Positions 23,096 to 36,589 of a stretch of 64,000 nucleotides of DNA are shown in pieces. The stretch comes from Elmis aenea (Eukaryota > Arthropoda > Insecta > Coleoptera > Elmidae): the NCBI GenBank assembly GCA_947652605.1, contig OX393577.1, positions 33,979,466 to 34,043,465 on the forward strand. The letters are read 5' to 3'. The translations under genes and the position numbers were made by a program. The notes beneath the pieces are model-generated. The model was not told where the DNA came from and ran no database searches. It was given only the letters and a program-made list of their open reading frames with translations. How positions within the stretch are numbered: position 1 is the stretch's first letter; every line of letters begins with the position of its first letter.

Positions 23096-24294
23096 CGGTG
23101 ACCATATTTTCTTGTGAAAAATAAAGGACAAATAGAGCCACCAGGCGAGAACCTATACCAAACGTCGTAAGCCTCCGTTCAAAAAAAAAAACACAATTCA
23201 CCTTTTTGAAGTGGTTTTAAGAACATAATAATTTTTAATTTTTCACATCAGCAACAAAAATTGTCATAAATATAATTCTTTTTATACACAACACTAATAA
23301 TTTTAAGTATTTAATTAATATATAATTAATAATAATATAGTTTTTTTTAAACTTAAATGATATATTTGGTAGAAATGTATTTTTTTACAGGTTATTTTTA
23401 TATTGAGCACAGTTCATATTTGTAAGGTTCTAGTGTTTCGATTTTCAATAAATTTTTTTGTTATTGGTCTAAAAATATTAATGGTAAAAAATACTCTCCC
23501 AGAAGAAGCGTTTAAACTTAAGGTATACTTACTTAACAATTAATGACAGGTTTTTAAAAGGTATTAAATTTTCAGAGCAATGTTAAAATATTTAAACCCG
23601 TTTTTGTTCAATGATTATTGAATTTTGCTGTCATTCGTGTAATTTTTTTAATTAAAAAATTTTTGGTAAAGCAAATTTCATCCAAATAATCACTCTTTTT
23701 TTATTTGTTTTTTTTTAAATTTGAAACCAAAATTACAATTTTGTTTACCTTAGACCAAACGGTATTTCAAATAAAAAGACCCAGTCAATTTGAGCTATTT
23801 CTTGAACAGCCATATCCCACTGATTTAAATAGGTTATCAATACAAGATGGATAAAATGATTGCACAAATTGTTTAAATGGTTTTGTATTCTGATAGTGAG
23901 CTTTTTCCAATTGTGAAATAATTTTTTTACATTCATCTATATTTTGAGAGCTGCAATTTTACTATCCTTTCTCTTTCTAAAGCTGATTATAGAGTCAACC
24001 ACCTAGCTTTACCGTAGCGTAGTAGTTTTAATTACTAAAAATCTAAATCATGAAAAATTTCTTTAAGATATTCAACTCGTACCGAATAGACATAAAAGTA
24101 TGAGCAAATTTCTACTGTTATAACTTCGATAGTAACTTAACTGGAAGGTATTTTACAACAAAACTAATGCAAATGTTTCAAATGTGACCGGCACCATTAA
24201 CACCAATTAAGTAATTTATTGTCCATATATTTTTAAAATTGAGCTTTCAATAAATAAATAAATCTAAAGGACAATAAAAGACGTATGGTCACCG
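23096..24294. mobile_element. 1.2-kb DNA element with CGGTGACCATA ends and TA duplication
   Basis: Seen: CGGTGACCATATTTTCTTG at 23096 and, inverted at 24294, CGGTGACCATACGTCTTTT, with TA at 23094-23095 and 24295-24296. AAAGGACA lies just inside both ends. The minus strand between about 23740 and 24160 has broken coding-like stretches (for example the 63-codon frame 23745-23936) that may be transposase debris, but I cannot assign them. Superfamily uncertain; the TA duplication suggests a Tc1/mariner relative. Confidence 0.6.
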
Positions 24295-25017
24295 TATATA
24301 TACTGCATTTCGCAATTGTTTTAATTTTTTGTGTAAAATTTAAAACAAAAATTACAAACGAAAAGAGTGGCAAGTCTTGATATAAAATAAATGGACTTTT
24401 TTTCAATTAGCCTTAGGCATTGAAAGTTCTCTCACAATCTTATAATTTGCTAAATTAAAACTGAAATTTTTCTATCAAACTTATTTTCTTACTCGTTGTT
24501 AAAGACAACGTCATTGTTATAGTTCAATTATATTTTTTTATAACTTTGTCACTTATCTAAACAAGTTCATCTTCAGAAAATAGATTGCTCTTTTCAACAG
24601 TTTCAACGTTTATTCCTGTTGACATTAAAAATCTGGCGTAAGAATACAAGTATGTTAGTGACATAATTCGGTCTAACCTTATTACGCTCAGCTACTTTTA
24701 ATAAAATAAAATATATGTGTTCTTTATTTCGTCCACTTTTTAATTAATGTGCAGTTAACAAAATGAGTTTAAGGTAGAAGTAACCAAATACGATTATGCG
24801 ATATCTTATAAGGCAATCTGATAGTACACAATGTTCCCGAACAAATATTTTTACTTTTTTCCCATGGTCGGTGTAATATTCAAATAAATCTTAAAACTCT
24901 TAAGGTTTTCTTTCGTAAAATACGAGGTGTAACAATTTAATTACCGGAACGCATATATTCGCAATTGAACATTAATGGCTGCTGTCAGCATCGAACTTGT
25001 CTCCTTGTGCATCTATA

Positions 25018-25653
25018 CAGGGTGGTCCAAATTCGATGGGATTGCATGGGTATCTTGCTTAATAGCAGATAGTGAAACAGTTAAATTACCAAAAATGTGC
25101 ACTTTTTTGAGATGAACTCAGAACAGTTGTCAAATATACTCTATCATTTTCTGTTTTTCTTGATTTTTTTTGTTTCCACAGCCTACTTTTTGTTTTTCAT
25201 CTTTAAAAAAATTTAAAAACCTTTGTAACTTGCGTATTATTGAAAATAAATACATCAACCCTAATATATTTGGAAAGGGAAAAAATAAGGAATTTAAATA
25301 GGCCATAGCCAGCTATAGCTTCCATTTAAAAAAAGGTAAGTTTGTGTCATAACTTTTTAACGGCGTGCGTAATTTTTTTTTTAGTGTAATCAAACTTAGC
25401 ATAGAAATATCTTAAAATATTGTTTATAAACTTTTTTGATATTTACAACAATAACGGAGATATGACACATTATTAATGTGACAAAAAAATACTTTTTATA
25501 CAATAACTCGAAAACCGGAAATGATAGAATATTTTCGAAAACGATTCTGAGTTTGACTCAAAAAAACTGCACATTTTAGGTAATTGAACCGTTTCTCTAT
25601 CTTGCCTATTAAGCGAGATACCCATGCAATCCCATCGAATTTGGACCACTCTG
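25018..25653. mobile_element. Foldback nested in the mariner, CAGGGTGGTCCAAATTCGAT ends
   Basis: Seen: CAGGGTGGTCCAAATTCGAT at 25018 mirrors the end at 25653, with TA duplications. The arms cover most of the element (GGGATTGCATGGGTATCT and TTGCACATTTT-type blocks). Its inner part (TTCCATTTAAAAAAAGG onward) is similar to 36590-36720, so the two belong to one family. Confidence 0.8.
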
Positions 25654-25863
25654 TACACTAATTTAGAGGGTCTTCTCATTCTTGGAAATCGGCCTGGAAT
25701 TTGTTTTTAGGATACACTTGGATCCTTTGCTGGGTTACACTGGATAACTTCGTCTTTTTAGTGGTCTTTAGTTTTTAGAAGAGACGATAATCACGGGACG
25801 TTAAGTCAGGTGAATAGTCAGAATAATCTATTTGTATAATCGATGTTTTGGCCAGATAGTCCC

Positions 25864-26088
25864 TCAATTTTTTCGTAATTGAAGGAAAACATCAGCATGG
25901 TCTTGAAACGCGAGTGTCACAAGCGTGTTTTTTATTTGGGAGTGTTGGACTTTGTGATTCCACTGCATGTTCTGTTGTTTCGTTTCTGAATCGTACCGGA
26001 AGCACAATATTTCGTTACCGCTAATTAGTTTCAAAAATAGGTGCTTATTTGCAGAAAAATCAGTCACAATTTGAAGCCGCCGATTCAA
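25864..26088 (-). pseudogene. Mariner transposase fragment, first catalytic Asp lost
   Basis: Seen: a 74-codon frame includes NRRLQIVTDFSANKHLFLKL, ISGNEILCFRYDSETKQQNM and QWNHKV. Known: mariner transposases have '(V)TGDE.WC..YDPETK.QS.QW' at the first catalytic Asp. Here that Asp is Asn (GNE), so this copy could not be active even if complete. The N-terminal DNA-binding region and the second and third catalytic residues are missing or unrecognisable. Confidence 0.8.
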
Positions 26089-26267
26089 TCCAATTCAGAT
26101 CTCTATTGTTTTACCAAGAACTCATTACGAATGGCTCTATTTGCTTGAAGTTTGGTAACGCATTATTTAAAACATGTACAAACACGACTACTTACGTGAT
26201 TCCAACTAACTCACTTCACAGGTGATAATACACGGCCATTCCGGTAATTAAATTGTCGCACCTCGTA

Positions 26268-29200
26268 ATTCAATAAGTTGTTAATTAAAGATTGTTTCAT
26301 TGTATTGAATAAAACGATAAACGCAAACGCGTCGAAATTGCTGACCTAAATTGGCAATTTTATATGTCAATAAATCGAGATGAAAAGCTTAATTAATAAA
26401 ATTACCTTTGGATTTATGGATAAATGTCAACTGATGTTCTGCGACAAATCCTGTTCAATAAACTTCGGTTCAACTTTGATGGGTTTACTTAAAGCTTGAC
26501 TGTTCTACATAACGAAATTAATTTCCTCAAAATATCTATTATAAAATCTCCGTTTGATATCTCGCAACATTAAAGCAGCTATATAAATTAATTTTGCTGT
26601 GGAGAATTATACGTGTAGCTTTACTATCTTAACGTTGCGGTCGACACCCTTGCAATTTAATTCAATAATATACCACGCGCTCTTTAGAGCTATTGCATTC
26701 TAAACTAACTCCTTGCAAAATCATTAAAGATAATGGTAAGGCAGAAACCGTGCTGTATACTTTGTTTCTAATAGAAATTAATGTAAATTGTTCGATGTTT
26801 TACGATTTACTTAAAGATAAGTGCTTTACAGGTAAGTTGTTTACGCATTTTCGAGAGTATCATAAAATTACATATTTCTATTTAAGAACTTTGCAGGATA
26901 AAATAAGGAGCTTTCTAACTTGATCGGCATCTCCTTTACACGAGTTTACTAAAGACTATATAAAATGTGATTTGGGAAATTGAGGTTCAGTTCTAGTAAA
27001 AAAAAAGTTCAACTTGGAAGAAAACTTCAAGTAAGTAATTACTGTTAAACAATTAAATACATTGGTCTTTGTACGCCAGTCAGTGACCTGTCCAGTTGAC
27101 TGTTCTGCTAAGTAAGCGAAACAATAGCAGCGCAGTAAGCAATGGGATCGGGAAATAACAGTGTAGTGTGGAAGGTGTTGGAATAGAAAGAAAAATAAAT
27201 CAACAAACTGAAACAGGCCGACAAATATTTGAAGAATGTGCGTTATAAATTAAGATGATAAAAGAAAATGTAGTAGAAAAATATGAAAAACTGGAAAAAA
27301 CAATTAAAAAGTGATGATTCAAATGAAGAGAAGTGTTGACGAAATATCAGATTACGTGCAATAAATAAGCAGAAAGAAATGAAAAGAAAACAACTGTACA
27401 ACTACAATAAAATCTTTATGAACGATAAAAATATTTATAAGAAAAGGTAATTGTGGTGCTTCGACAGCAGAGGTTTTTAAGAAAATAACCCATACGAATA
27501 TATGATCGAATAACGATATCAATAAAGAAGAGACAAGAATTACCTAATTCATTTCGCTACAAAAAATTCCTATAAATAATTAAAATCTTATAATTTAAGA
27601 AAGCTTTGTTTAAATCTAACATCGTGAAAAACCTAAACATAGAAATCGAAAATTGGACAGCATTAAACGGATTAATCATGGATTGGTAAAACAAATAAAA
27701 CACTCTTGGAAAAATTTGATAGATCGTAGCGATATTACTATAAATTAAAGACAAAATTCGACAATTTAAATGACATATAGACCAGGTATTAATTATTAAT
27801 TATGATAAATTTGATTAAATCTATGTAAATTATTCTCAGAGAAAACATTTCAAATACGAGATTAAAATATTTGCTATTTAATTTAACATACACCTTCAAA
27901 GCAAATTTTATGTAATTTGTCGAAGTTATAATTGACTTTGAAAAAAATTATACAATTTCAATTGTTTGTTGAGTAAAGATCTATCTACATAGGTTTTAAA
28001 CGGCAAGATAATAATTAGGACCAGGATAAAAGTTTTTGTTTAATACATGAATACCATTTCTATGACCATAGTGATATTTCAAATGTAATATTTTCAAAGT
28101 AACTAGGTTTTTAGTTCAATTTAAAAGCCAATTCTAAATTGTATCCGAAAAAGGTTTAAAAGACTATAAATCAACGTAAACTGTTTTAAAAAGTTTAGTT
28201 AAACTTTTGTATCAGAAGGATGTTCAATATTTCAAAATACCATAATAATGCACTTTAATTACTAGAGGCTATTAATACTGTTTTAAAGAACAAACATTAA
28301 TAAAAACAAATTCTCTACTTCACCAAAAATTATAAAAACTACATTCAACATTTGCCCTTTAACCCTTTCGTGTAGATTTAAAAGCAAAGTAAATACAAAT
28401 TTGGTGAAAAGTGCTGCGAACAGGTAATATTAGATAATTTGTATTTGCTCATTTTTCGTTGTTATCTTATAAAACAGCCACACAGGTAATGCTGTTGCAG
28501 TGGTTATTATTCTTCAGCGCTTGTATTGCTGCATCGCGTTCCAAAACGGTATATTAATGTTGGGTAGTTTTTACCCTACCGCGGTCAGCTATGATACTGT
28601 TGCTTCATAACATGTTTGACAATAATAAATTTTCTGTTAGCAGCCCTTATATATGTTGTCTAATTAACTAAAATAACAAAAATAATATACTTGGGACCTC
28701 AAGATTCGCTTCGCCATAGCGTGACTTGTTGACACTAGGGTTGGAATCCCCCACGAACGAAACTCAACTTGTAATGGTAATTTATTACATATCAAATGAA
28801 AATGCCAACAATATTAGGGGAGTGACAATTACAAATGAGTGCGTGATAAGGCAGTATACAGAGCTAGATCACGTAAAAAATTAAGCGTTAGCTCATTACA
28901 TATCTTCTTATTACAAACATGTGATACTCTTTTGAATTTAACTACTTTCTGTACATTCACCGATGCAATTATTGTGATAGATAAAGTTTATATTTGATTA
29001 TTTTTGCTTATCAATCAAAATAGTCGTAACAAAAATGATGTTAAGAAGAAAAAAACTTAAAGGTCCTTGCAATATCTATAAAAAAAACTTATAGAATTGT
29101 CCTTTGCCAACTATTTTTCTTCTCACTATTATTATTACCGTTACACGTTTTCTCCTCGGCAATTTTTTTTTTCTAGATGTTTAATTTTATAAAATCTTGC

Positions 29201-29400
29201 GAGAACATTAACCATTTACAAACTAAAGCAGTTTGAAATGATTATTTTAAAGTGAATTAAATTACTGAAATTAAATTATTATTGTTATGAAATTGCTAGA
29301 GATGACTTATATGACAAAAAAGAATGTGATGATTGAAACTTCAGTTCTAAATATTTTTAGGTGTAATTAAAAATTTTGTTTTTACTATTTAAAGATAATG
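26268..29400. other. Intron sequence, no supported gene
   Basis: Mostly AT-rich. 27080-27420 is purine-rich on the plus strand, with short open runs (MIKENVVEKYEKLEKTIKK) that could be a decayed retroelement but match nothing I can name. TTAACCCTTTCGTG at 28371 resembles the piggyBac-like end at 44391, yet no partner end was found. Confidence 0.35.
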
Positions 29401-29403
29401 CAA

Positions 29404-29800
29404 ATACCGTATATATCAGCGTATAAGACGAAGTCCAACTTTCGAGTTACATTTCATGTGTTTAGCTTATATTAGCCGTATAAGACGATCTGAAATTGGA
29501 ATAATAACCTGTTTCTATTTATAATGGTATTTCTTGGGAATAATCATGCGCTCCACACAGACCTAAATAAAAAATAGCAAAACATCACCGGACCTTGGAT
29601 GGGCACGCGAAGCCACTTCTAGAGTCACTGTTGAAGCCTGACTGCAATAGAAGACTGAAGAGAGTGTGGTCCTTAGACAAAAAAAGGGTTTCTGAGGCAA
29701 TATCGCTGGATGTTGACCTTATCAAGCCATTAAAGTCACTAGAACCACCTAGGACTCGACTTCGAATTAGCCTATAGAATTATAATAATTCTGATTGCTG
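29404..29800. repeat. Sequence with CGTATAAGACGA motifs
   Basis: Seen: CAGCGTATAAGACGAAGTCC at about 29419 and GCCGTATAAGACGATCTG at about 29474. The inverse form GGTCGTCTTATATGCCTG occurs at about 30537. They look like terminal or subterminal motifs of a DNA transposon, possibly split by the family A element that starts at 29804. The frame 29595-29777 (+) has no domain. Confidence 0.35.
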
Positions 29801-29803
29801 ATA

Positions 29804-32800
29804 CAGGGTGTCCCAGATAACATTTCCAGCATAGGGATCTTGCTTATTATATAAGACACAGGTTTGCTTAACTTAAACGAATTTTTCCCAAGTATGAAAG
29901 GAGCTACAATCAATTTTTAAAAGTACAAAATCTTTCGTAACTTTTTTGTGTCATTCATTAAATCAATTTTATTAGTACTTTCTTGAGATACTTTTGAATG
30001 TAAAATGAAATTGTTATTTTAGATTTTTTTATCATACCATTTTCGAGATATAACTCCTCCCTAATTTCATTTTTTCTTATGGGCCCCAAAGTTGGCTATG
30101 GAATAGTTAGATGTGCTTTTTTTCTCTTTTAAATAAGATATTACTTACTGTATCTATTTTCATAAATAAGTCACAAAATCAAGCAAAATCGTATTTTCCC
30201 AATCACTTATCAAGCCATGAAAATAAAAACAACTAACTAAATGTCAAATGACAGGATCAATTGTCTGCGGTATCATTTATTATAATTTTATAGTGTTGTT
30301 GTGTAATTCGATAGTCTTTGTAGTAACTGAAAAACATATTGAGATGATACATTTTTTGCCGTAGAAACTGAATAAAAACAGATAATTTTAATTCTTCATC
30401 GATATGTTTTGGTTTTTATTTGGTTTCTCGAAATAACCATATTCTTTTAAATTTATTTCCAAATTTCTGTAATTAAGCGCATTTCGTTGCCTTCTCTCGG
30501 GATACACCTCTGAGTATATTCGCTCAGCTTTTTAAGGGTCGTCTTATATGCCTGTACATACGATCTAAACTTTTCGTGCCGTAAATTAATTTTGTTGTTT
30601 ACCATGTTTTTATTACTATTGCTAGGTTCATATCATGACACAATGTGACAAATATCTTTTAGATACTCCTAAGGATTATATAATGTTTATTTTAAATTTG
30701 TTTAAAAAGGACGGTTTTTTATAAGCCCACAGTGTATAACAAATTTCAAACAAATTTCCTGCGAAAAATAATTAAAAAGTTATTTGTTACTTAATCTTTC
30801 CACTTTAATGTAAGAAATGTTGGTAGTAATAAAACGTTGTTGGAGTGGGGTGCGGATTAAGGAATGTAAAACTCAAAGTAGGTACCTTCAGAAGATAATT
30901 ACAAAAAATTCCTAAAATGTCGCTTCTTTTCTTGTAAAACTGTAATTATTCATAAACATGGATTTGAATTTCAAATATTGTAATTATTCTTACTGGTGGC
31001 AGTTTAGTGCTGTGGTACGCATTCACTGAAATATTTTTACAGGTTTTTTAAAGCTCAGAAAACATTACTTTTTAATGAAAGAATGCAAATGAAAATTTAT
31101 GATTCTGACTAGATGGTTGTGCTGATATTTGTAGGTGTCATTTCAAATTTAGCAATACTTTAAATTTGTAATTTTGTTTTGCTCACGCTTCGTAGTATAA
31201 ATCTTTCCGCGATATTGCCAAATTTTTGTTTTATTATGAATTGTTACGCCGTAGATATAATGTACTTTCATATACGTGTGCAATAATTTAAGCTTGTGAC
31301 GAATATTGAAAAGTTATATCAAAATGTCATCGTAAATCAATACTTTTATAAATGCTAATAACACAATTTATAGTATATACAAATATTTGTTACCTATACG
31401 TATATAAATAAATGTATTTCAATAAAACCATCAAATCCAACCACTAAAACTAGCCTTTAGAAATAATGTAGGTAATATTGGAACTAAGTTAAATTCAAAC
31501 TATTTTACGAAATTATATTAACTTATATTTAAAACGAATCTCTCAATCGACAAAAAATATATTTTCATGTTAAAAAAGTAATTTAATGTTAAAAATGTAG
31601 TTGAAAGTGTTTTTGTGTATGTAATTTAGTAAAGTATAATGGACAAAATGTGGCAAGATTTTTAAAATGAACTGCGAGCATAACTGAGGGTTGCTCAGCG
31701 TTATGTTTTGTTAATTTATTACTTGTTTGGAATAAATATTGTTCTGTCGCATGCAGTTGTTTGTGATTTTCAGGCATTTGCGTAAAACTCTCGGACGAAG
31801 AAGTTAACTTAAAAACGTTATAGAATTTTAAGACAATTGATTAAATAGGATAATTAAAAATAATAAATTGGTAATTCCAGTAACTCAGTGTTATTTATTC
31901 TGTGTAAATCGTGTAGCTATAAATTATATACTTCTACTTATTTTATTAATGGATATACCGTAATACAATAAAATTTTGATGTGAACAATATTCGTTGGTA
32001 AATTTAATGTAATTAAGATGAGTTTAAGTTTAATAGGTAGTTAAAGAATATGAAATATCTAAAGATATAACTTTCATTTAACATGTTAATACATTTCATT
32101 CGAATATTTTAGCTACATTGTATATAAAATAAAAGTTTAAGAAACTCTAAAAGTAGGTAACTATAAAAAACAAAAATTTAACCTCTATATTCTTCGCAAC
32201 AAAATACAAAAAAGTACATACTACCACTTACCACACTACATTAATCAAAAAACAAAAGACATACGAAAACATAATTAAGAGATTTCATTTGTTATTTTTG
32301 GGCTTTATCTCGAAAACGGATTTACATATTTCATTTCTGTGTTAACTGTTAGCCTCCTGTTAATTAGTAAACTGATAATGTCTTATTAGTTTTTACTAAA
32401 TTTGTTATTAACCTATACAGAGTGTTTAATTATTATTGCGATCAAAATTCAGGAGGTATTTCCTTATCGAAAATTAAGGGGCTTTTATAAATAAATTCCC
32501 TTAGACGTCTCCTTTCGGAGTTACACCCTCCTAAAGAGGAGCGGTAAAATTAGGTTTTAATTTATTTCTCAAATTTGGATAAATGTAGAAGAATGATATT
32601 TGGTAGATGTTCTGTACCTATTAAATGGTTGCCTAAAGTTATATTTTTAATCATCACCTACCATCACAAGGGGCTGAAAAGTGCGACCCCCGTTGGTTTT
32701 TCTAATACAACTTTTTGGAGGCTTGAAAATTTACAATTTAAAAAAAATATTACAAAAATTGATTTATTTAGAAACTTTTTTATTTCTCAACTTTTTCTGC

Positions 32801-33597
32801 AAAACCTACAGTTTTTGAGTAAAAAATAAAATAAGTGAACATGATTTACTAAATATTCTAATATAAAACGATTCATTTTTGTGGTTACCATGGTTTTTAA
32901 ATGTTGATATTAAATAGAATTGAAAGGTGTTTTTGCGTCACCTCTTAAACATCAAAATGAATTGCACCCGTCAATTCTACCCAATACAAACATTAACAAA
33001 CCAGGGTAACCATCAAAATGAAACGTTTTATTTTAGAATATTTAATGGATCATGTTCACTTATTTAATTTTTTACATTTAACTATTGCAAAACCAACTTT
33101 CCTGTTTAACATGTTCCATAGCTAACTTAGAATAAATATCGATAAAATACGGCTTTTCTTGATTTTTTTATAAATAACTATTTATAAAAATACAAATAAC
33201 ATATGATATATCGCTAGAAAGAGGAAAAAAGAAGCACATCGAACTATTCCAAAAGCTTGACGGCCAATAAGAAAAAATGAAGTTAGAGGTAATATCTCAA
33301 AAATTAAAAGTGATAAAAAAATCTAAGACAATAGTTACATTTTACATAAAAAAATACTTTCAGAAGGTACAAATAAAATTGATTAATGATTAAGACAAAA
33401 AAGTTATGGGAGAAAAAAGAAATTTGACATTTTCATATTTTTTGCTTTAACATCTGAAGCACAAGGAATTTTATACTTTTAAAACTTTTTTGTGGCTCCT
33501 CTCATACTCTAAGGAATAATTCATCTTATTTAAATAAACCTGCATCTCTTATAATTAGCGAGATCCCCATACTGGAAATGTAATCTGGGACACCCTG
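29804..33597. mobile_element. Foldback family A (copy 2), composite with 2.6 kb of foreign sequence in the centre
   Basis: Seen: CAGGGTGTCCCAGATAACAT at 29804 and the inverse of CAGGGTGTCCCAGATTACAT at 33597, with TA on both sides. The left arm follows copy 1 to about 30532 and the right arm resumes at about 33115. Between them lies about 1.8 kb of unassigned AT-rich sequence and a family B fragment (32418-33077), so the family A centre has been replaced or invaded. Confidence 0.7.
32418..33077. mobile_element. Foldback family B fragment, right half truncated
   Basis: Seen: CAGAGTGTTTAATTATT at the left end, then CCTTATCGAAAATTAAGGGG, GACGTCTCCTTTCGGAGTT, GCGGTAAAATTAGG and GGGGCTGAAAAGTGCGACCC, in the same order as the element at 58862-59890. 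The palindrome centre (about 32900-33010) is followed by only a short piece of the second arm, ending at ATTTAATGGATCATG. The 84-codon frame at 32575-32829 is arm sequence, not a gene. Confidence 0.75.
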
Positions 33598-33599
33598 TA

Positions 33600-35550
33600 T
33601 ATCTGGAAATGCTTGAAATCAAAAAAAAAATTGACGATCGTTATATAAAGCATTAAAGTTGCGAACTAACAATAAAAATTTAATATAGTGCCCATAAGAA
33701 CTAAAAAAGTTGAAAATCGCATCTCAAAAACTAAGCAAGATAAGATAATTTTAACAGCACCAAGCGCCAAGGACATATTTGTTTTACAATTGATTCAAAA
33801 TTTTAAAGTTTCCTTTGATCCGTTGATAATAAGAAGTTATGAAGAAAACTAGAAAAAGGAGTTTTTCGGTATATTTTAGGAATTGGTCACAATTTGCACT
33901 TTTTCAGTAAAATTTATTTTTAGGCAAGTATAAAAACACTTATTTGCTAATTTAACCATCGCTTTATCTTTTTCCTAGTTCTTCACGATGAAACAAACCC
34001 CGTATATTATAGAATAATTCTCAATAAAAATTTGTTATAAGCGTATTATTTTAAATTAAAAAGCAATTATAATTTTTGTTATTATAAGTTATTATACATC
34101 GCCTTAAGGCAATTACGTTACAATTTTATTAAGGGCTAAATGTCGTTTTCAGAATGGGAAGTAATTTTTGTGAAATAATAAAACGTTGAGGAAGCTGTGG
34201 TATTGATTTACTAACCGAGAAGTTAAGGTGTTTAGAATATATCTATTTCCTTATTCGCTTTTCCAACGGAAAGCATATTCTTGTCACGCTGTCAAGTTGT
34301 TTCAAATCCTAGAAAATGTAATATATAAAGCGGCTGTCAGTAACTGCAAATGCAGCAGTTTTAGTAAATTGTTGAATTAAAATAAGTTATATACCTAGGT
34401 ACGTTAAATGTTAAAAAATTTCAAATAAAAATTATTTCGTACGAAAATAAATATTATTTTTGTAAATTATGAATAAATGAACTCTTTTTAAATTATTTTT
34501 TAATTAAAAATAAATCAGAATAGTTATTCTGATTAGCATATTTACTTGGACCAATTTTTTACCGTCATTTAAAATTTTTCATTTTAACATTTCCAGATTT
34601 TTAAAAAAAATCTATATAAAGGTTCATATTACTAATGCAATATTTAAAGGCTAGCAAAATACTTATTTATAAGTCAACCATTATAAGAATACACTGAATT
34701 GCAAAACGAATTTAACTATAAAAATCACCAATAGGTATTAAAATTGTAACTTACTTGGTCAAGAAATCATACTAAGTTGCGTTTTTTACATATAATATAA
34801 ATTTATAAGTTTGCGCACATATAAAGGACCTTGACATACCGTGGCTATCGCTTCCATATCTTTTAATCGGGATATTAGCATATACATATTCAACTAAGTA
34901 AATCGTTTGACATTTTCATGGGTCACATATTAAGTCCTTTTCATATAAACATTCGTTTTTCAAGTTGATTTTTTGTTCGTCATTTCCTTAATTTTAGTAA
35001 CATATTTGTCACGAAATTAAGTATGTTTAACAGGCTCAACATGACCGATTTTTGCAGGCGAAGAGCCACTTTTGTTCGTTCAGAATATTTATGTAATTAT
35101 TAATTTAATATTGTAGGTTCGTATATGTTTTTATGAAATATTAAGAGTACCTACATGTGTATAAATGATACATTCCGCAAGCAAATGGGTAGCACAACGA
35201 TAATTGAACAACCGAGAGCATTCATTTGCCTGAGAGTTAATCAAAATATATTGCATGGAAGAAAACTTTTTCCATTAAACCAATATATCCAATTAACTTT
35301 TATTTCATATTCAAGGTAAGGTAGTCACCAAAAACCAAATTAAAATAATTTCGGAACGGTAACTTAAAAAAAAAAAGTTTTTACGGACCAGTTAAATTTT
35401 TTAATTGGAGACACGTAGAACACTATTTTCAACAGACTCACGGCCCACTTTTTTTTTTTTTGACCTGCCGATGTACTGCCATTAATCATTCACTAGAAAG
35501 TTTTGCATGTTTATATTAGAATATGTACTTTACTGTACCTTCCGTTGTTT
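33600..35550. other. AT-rich intron sequence without recognised features
   Basis: No gene, terminal repeat or domain seen. Poly(A/T) runs at about 35370 and 35450 are unremarkable. Confidence 0.35.
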
Positions 35551-35639
35551 CTTAACAGTGAGGTGCACATTCAGAATGTTCTTACGGTAAAAGGTAATCG
35601 CCTGGATTTTTTCTTCCGGGTTATACTAAATAGGGTTTG

Positions 35640-35815
35640 TTCAGTAAAAATCAACGATATTAATCATTTGATTCGACTCATCACAACTGAATGTGCTAGG
35701 ATCGACTAAGGTAATGCATTACTGCATCGTGTCCACATCAATTTTGCAAAACGCGTCAACATGTACATCGTTAATAATGGATACCACATTGAAAATGTCG
35801 TTAATTAAAAATATA
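35640..35815 (+). pseudogene. Transposase C-terminal relic
   Basis: Seen: KINDINHLIRLITTECARID in one frame, then in the next frame LHRVHINFAKRVNMYIVNNG and YHIENVVN, ending in a stop. Known: the pattern 'R..I...C..I....L..V...F..R...C...NG.HFE' is the C-terminus of many insect Tc1/mariner-like transposases. Catalytic residues are not in this piece. A similar tail lies on the opposite strand at 36118-36168, so the two fragments are tail to tail. Confidence 0.55.
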
Positions 35816-36117
35816 CGTATTTGTCCATGTGTCAAGATTTTGTGCCCACAAAAAAAACGTCAAAACCATTTAGTGAACTGCGAAAAAAATGCAAACAATT
35901 ATGGTGTTTTATACTTTCCTCTTGTGCTTTTTATTTAAATTACTAAAGATTTTTTCGGGGTCTCCGTTTAGTCAAAAACCAATAACACAAGTAGAGTCAT
36001 ATTTTTTTTTTTATAAATATATATATGTTTACTGAACAAATTTTGTTTACACAAAAAATTAAAATTAGGAACTTAATTTACAGTCTTACAGTATAATATT
36101 AGTATAAAAATAATTAT

Positions 36118-36168
36118 GTTACTGAATTAAATGTTCAAAATGGTTACCGTTGGCTTGCGAACACATTC
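36118..36168 (-). pseudogene. Second transposase tail fragment, opposite strand
   Basis: Seen: on the minus strand RMCSQANGNHFEHLIQ and a stop. It matches the 'NG.HFE' tail at 35640-35815 in style but differs in sequence. No more of the protein is recognisable upstream. Confidence 0.5.
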
Positions 36169-36589
36169 TGTATCTTTTGATTATGCTATGTTTTGCAAAT
36201 ACATTTCACTTCCTTTGCTACTATTTCTATTACAAGCGTAGTAACAGTGAAGCATGTCGTTTTTTTCAGAAAACATTGTTCTTGAAATTTACAATAAATT
36301 CAATCAAAAATTTAGATCAACACGAGACAATAACAATAAACAATAAATTTTATTAGACAAACTTTGAGGTTTGGTTTTTTAAAATTTGTAACTGGCTAAT
36401 AACTGCTACACTAACAAAAAAAAACAACTCTTAAATGTCACATCAAAAGAAAAAAAAACATCAATACGGGATAACTTCCAAATATTAGTAAGTAGGCAGT
36501 GAACATGTAAAATGATTTTTGGTTATTTAAAAAAAAACTACAAGAGAAAAGTATAACAAACCTTATATCATTGAAACGAGAAAAAATAA

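Larger units (their letters stand above)
24923..26265 (-). mobile_element. Mariner element with both ends, minus-strand transposase relic
   Basis: Seen: CGAGGTGTAACAATTTAATT at 24923 and, inverted at 26265, CGAGGTGCGACAATTTAATT, flanked by TA. The terminal repeats are of the 'CGAGGTGYGACAA' type known from mariner elements. A transposase relic (25864-26088) lies on the minus strand, and a foldback (25018-25653) has inserted near the transposase 3' side. Confidence 0.85.

Noticed and set aside
28371..28384. TTAACCCTTTCGTG, like a piggyBac-type end
   Set aside because: No matching inverted end with TTAA was found within reach, so it may be chance or a remnant.
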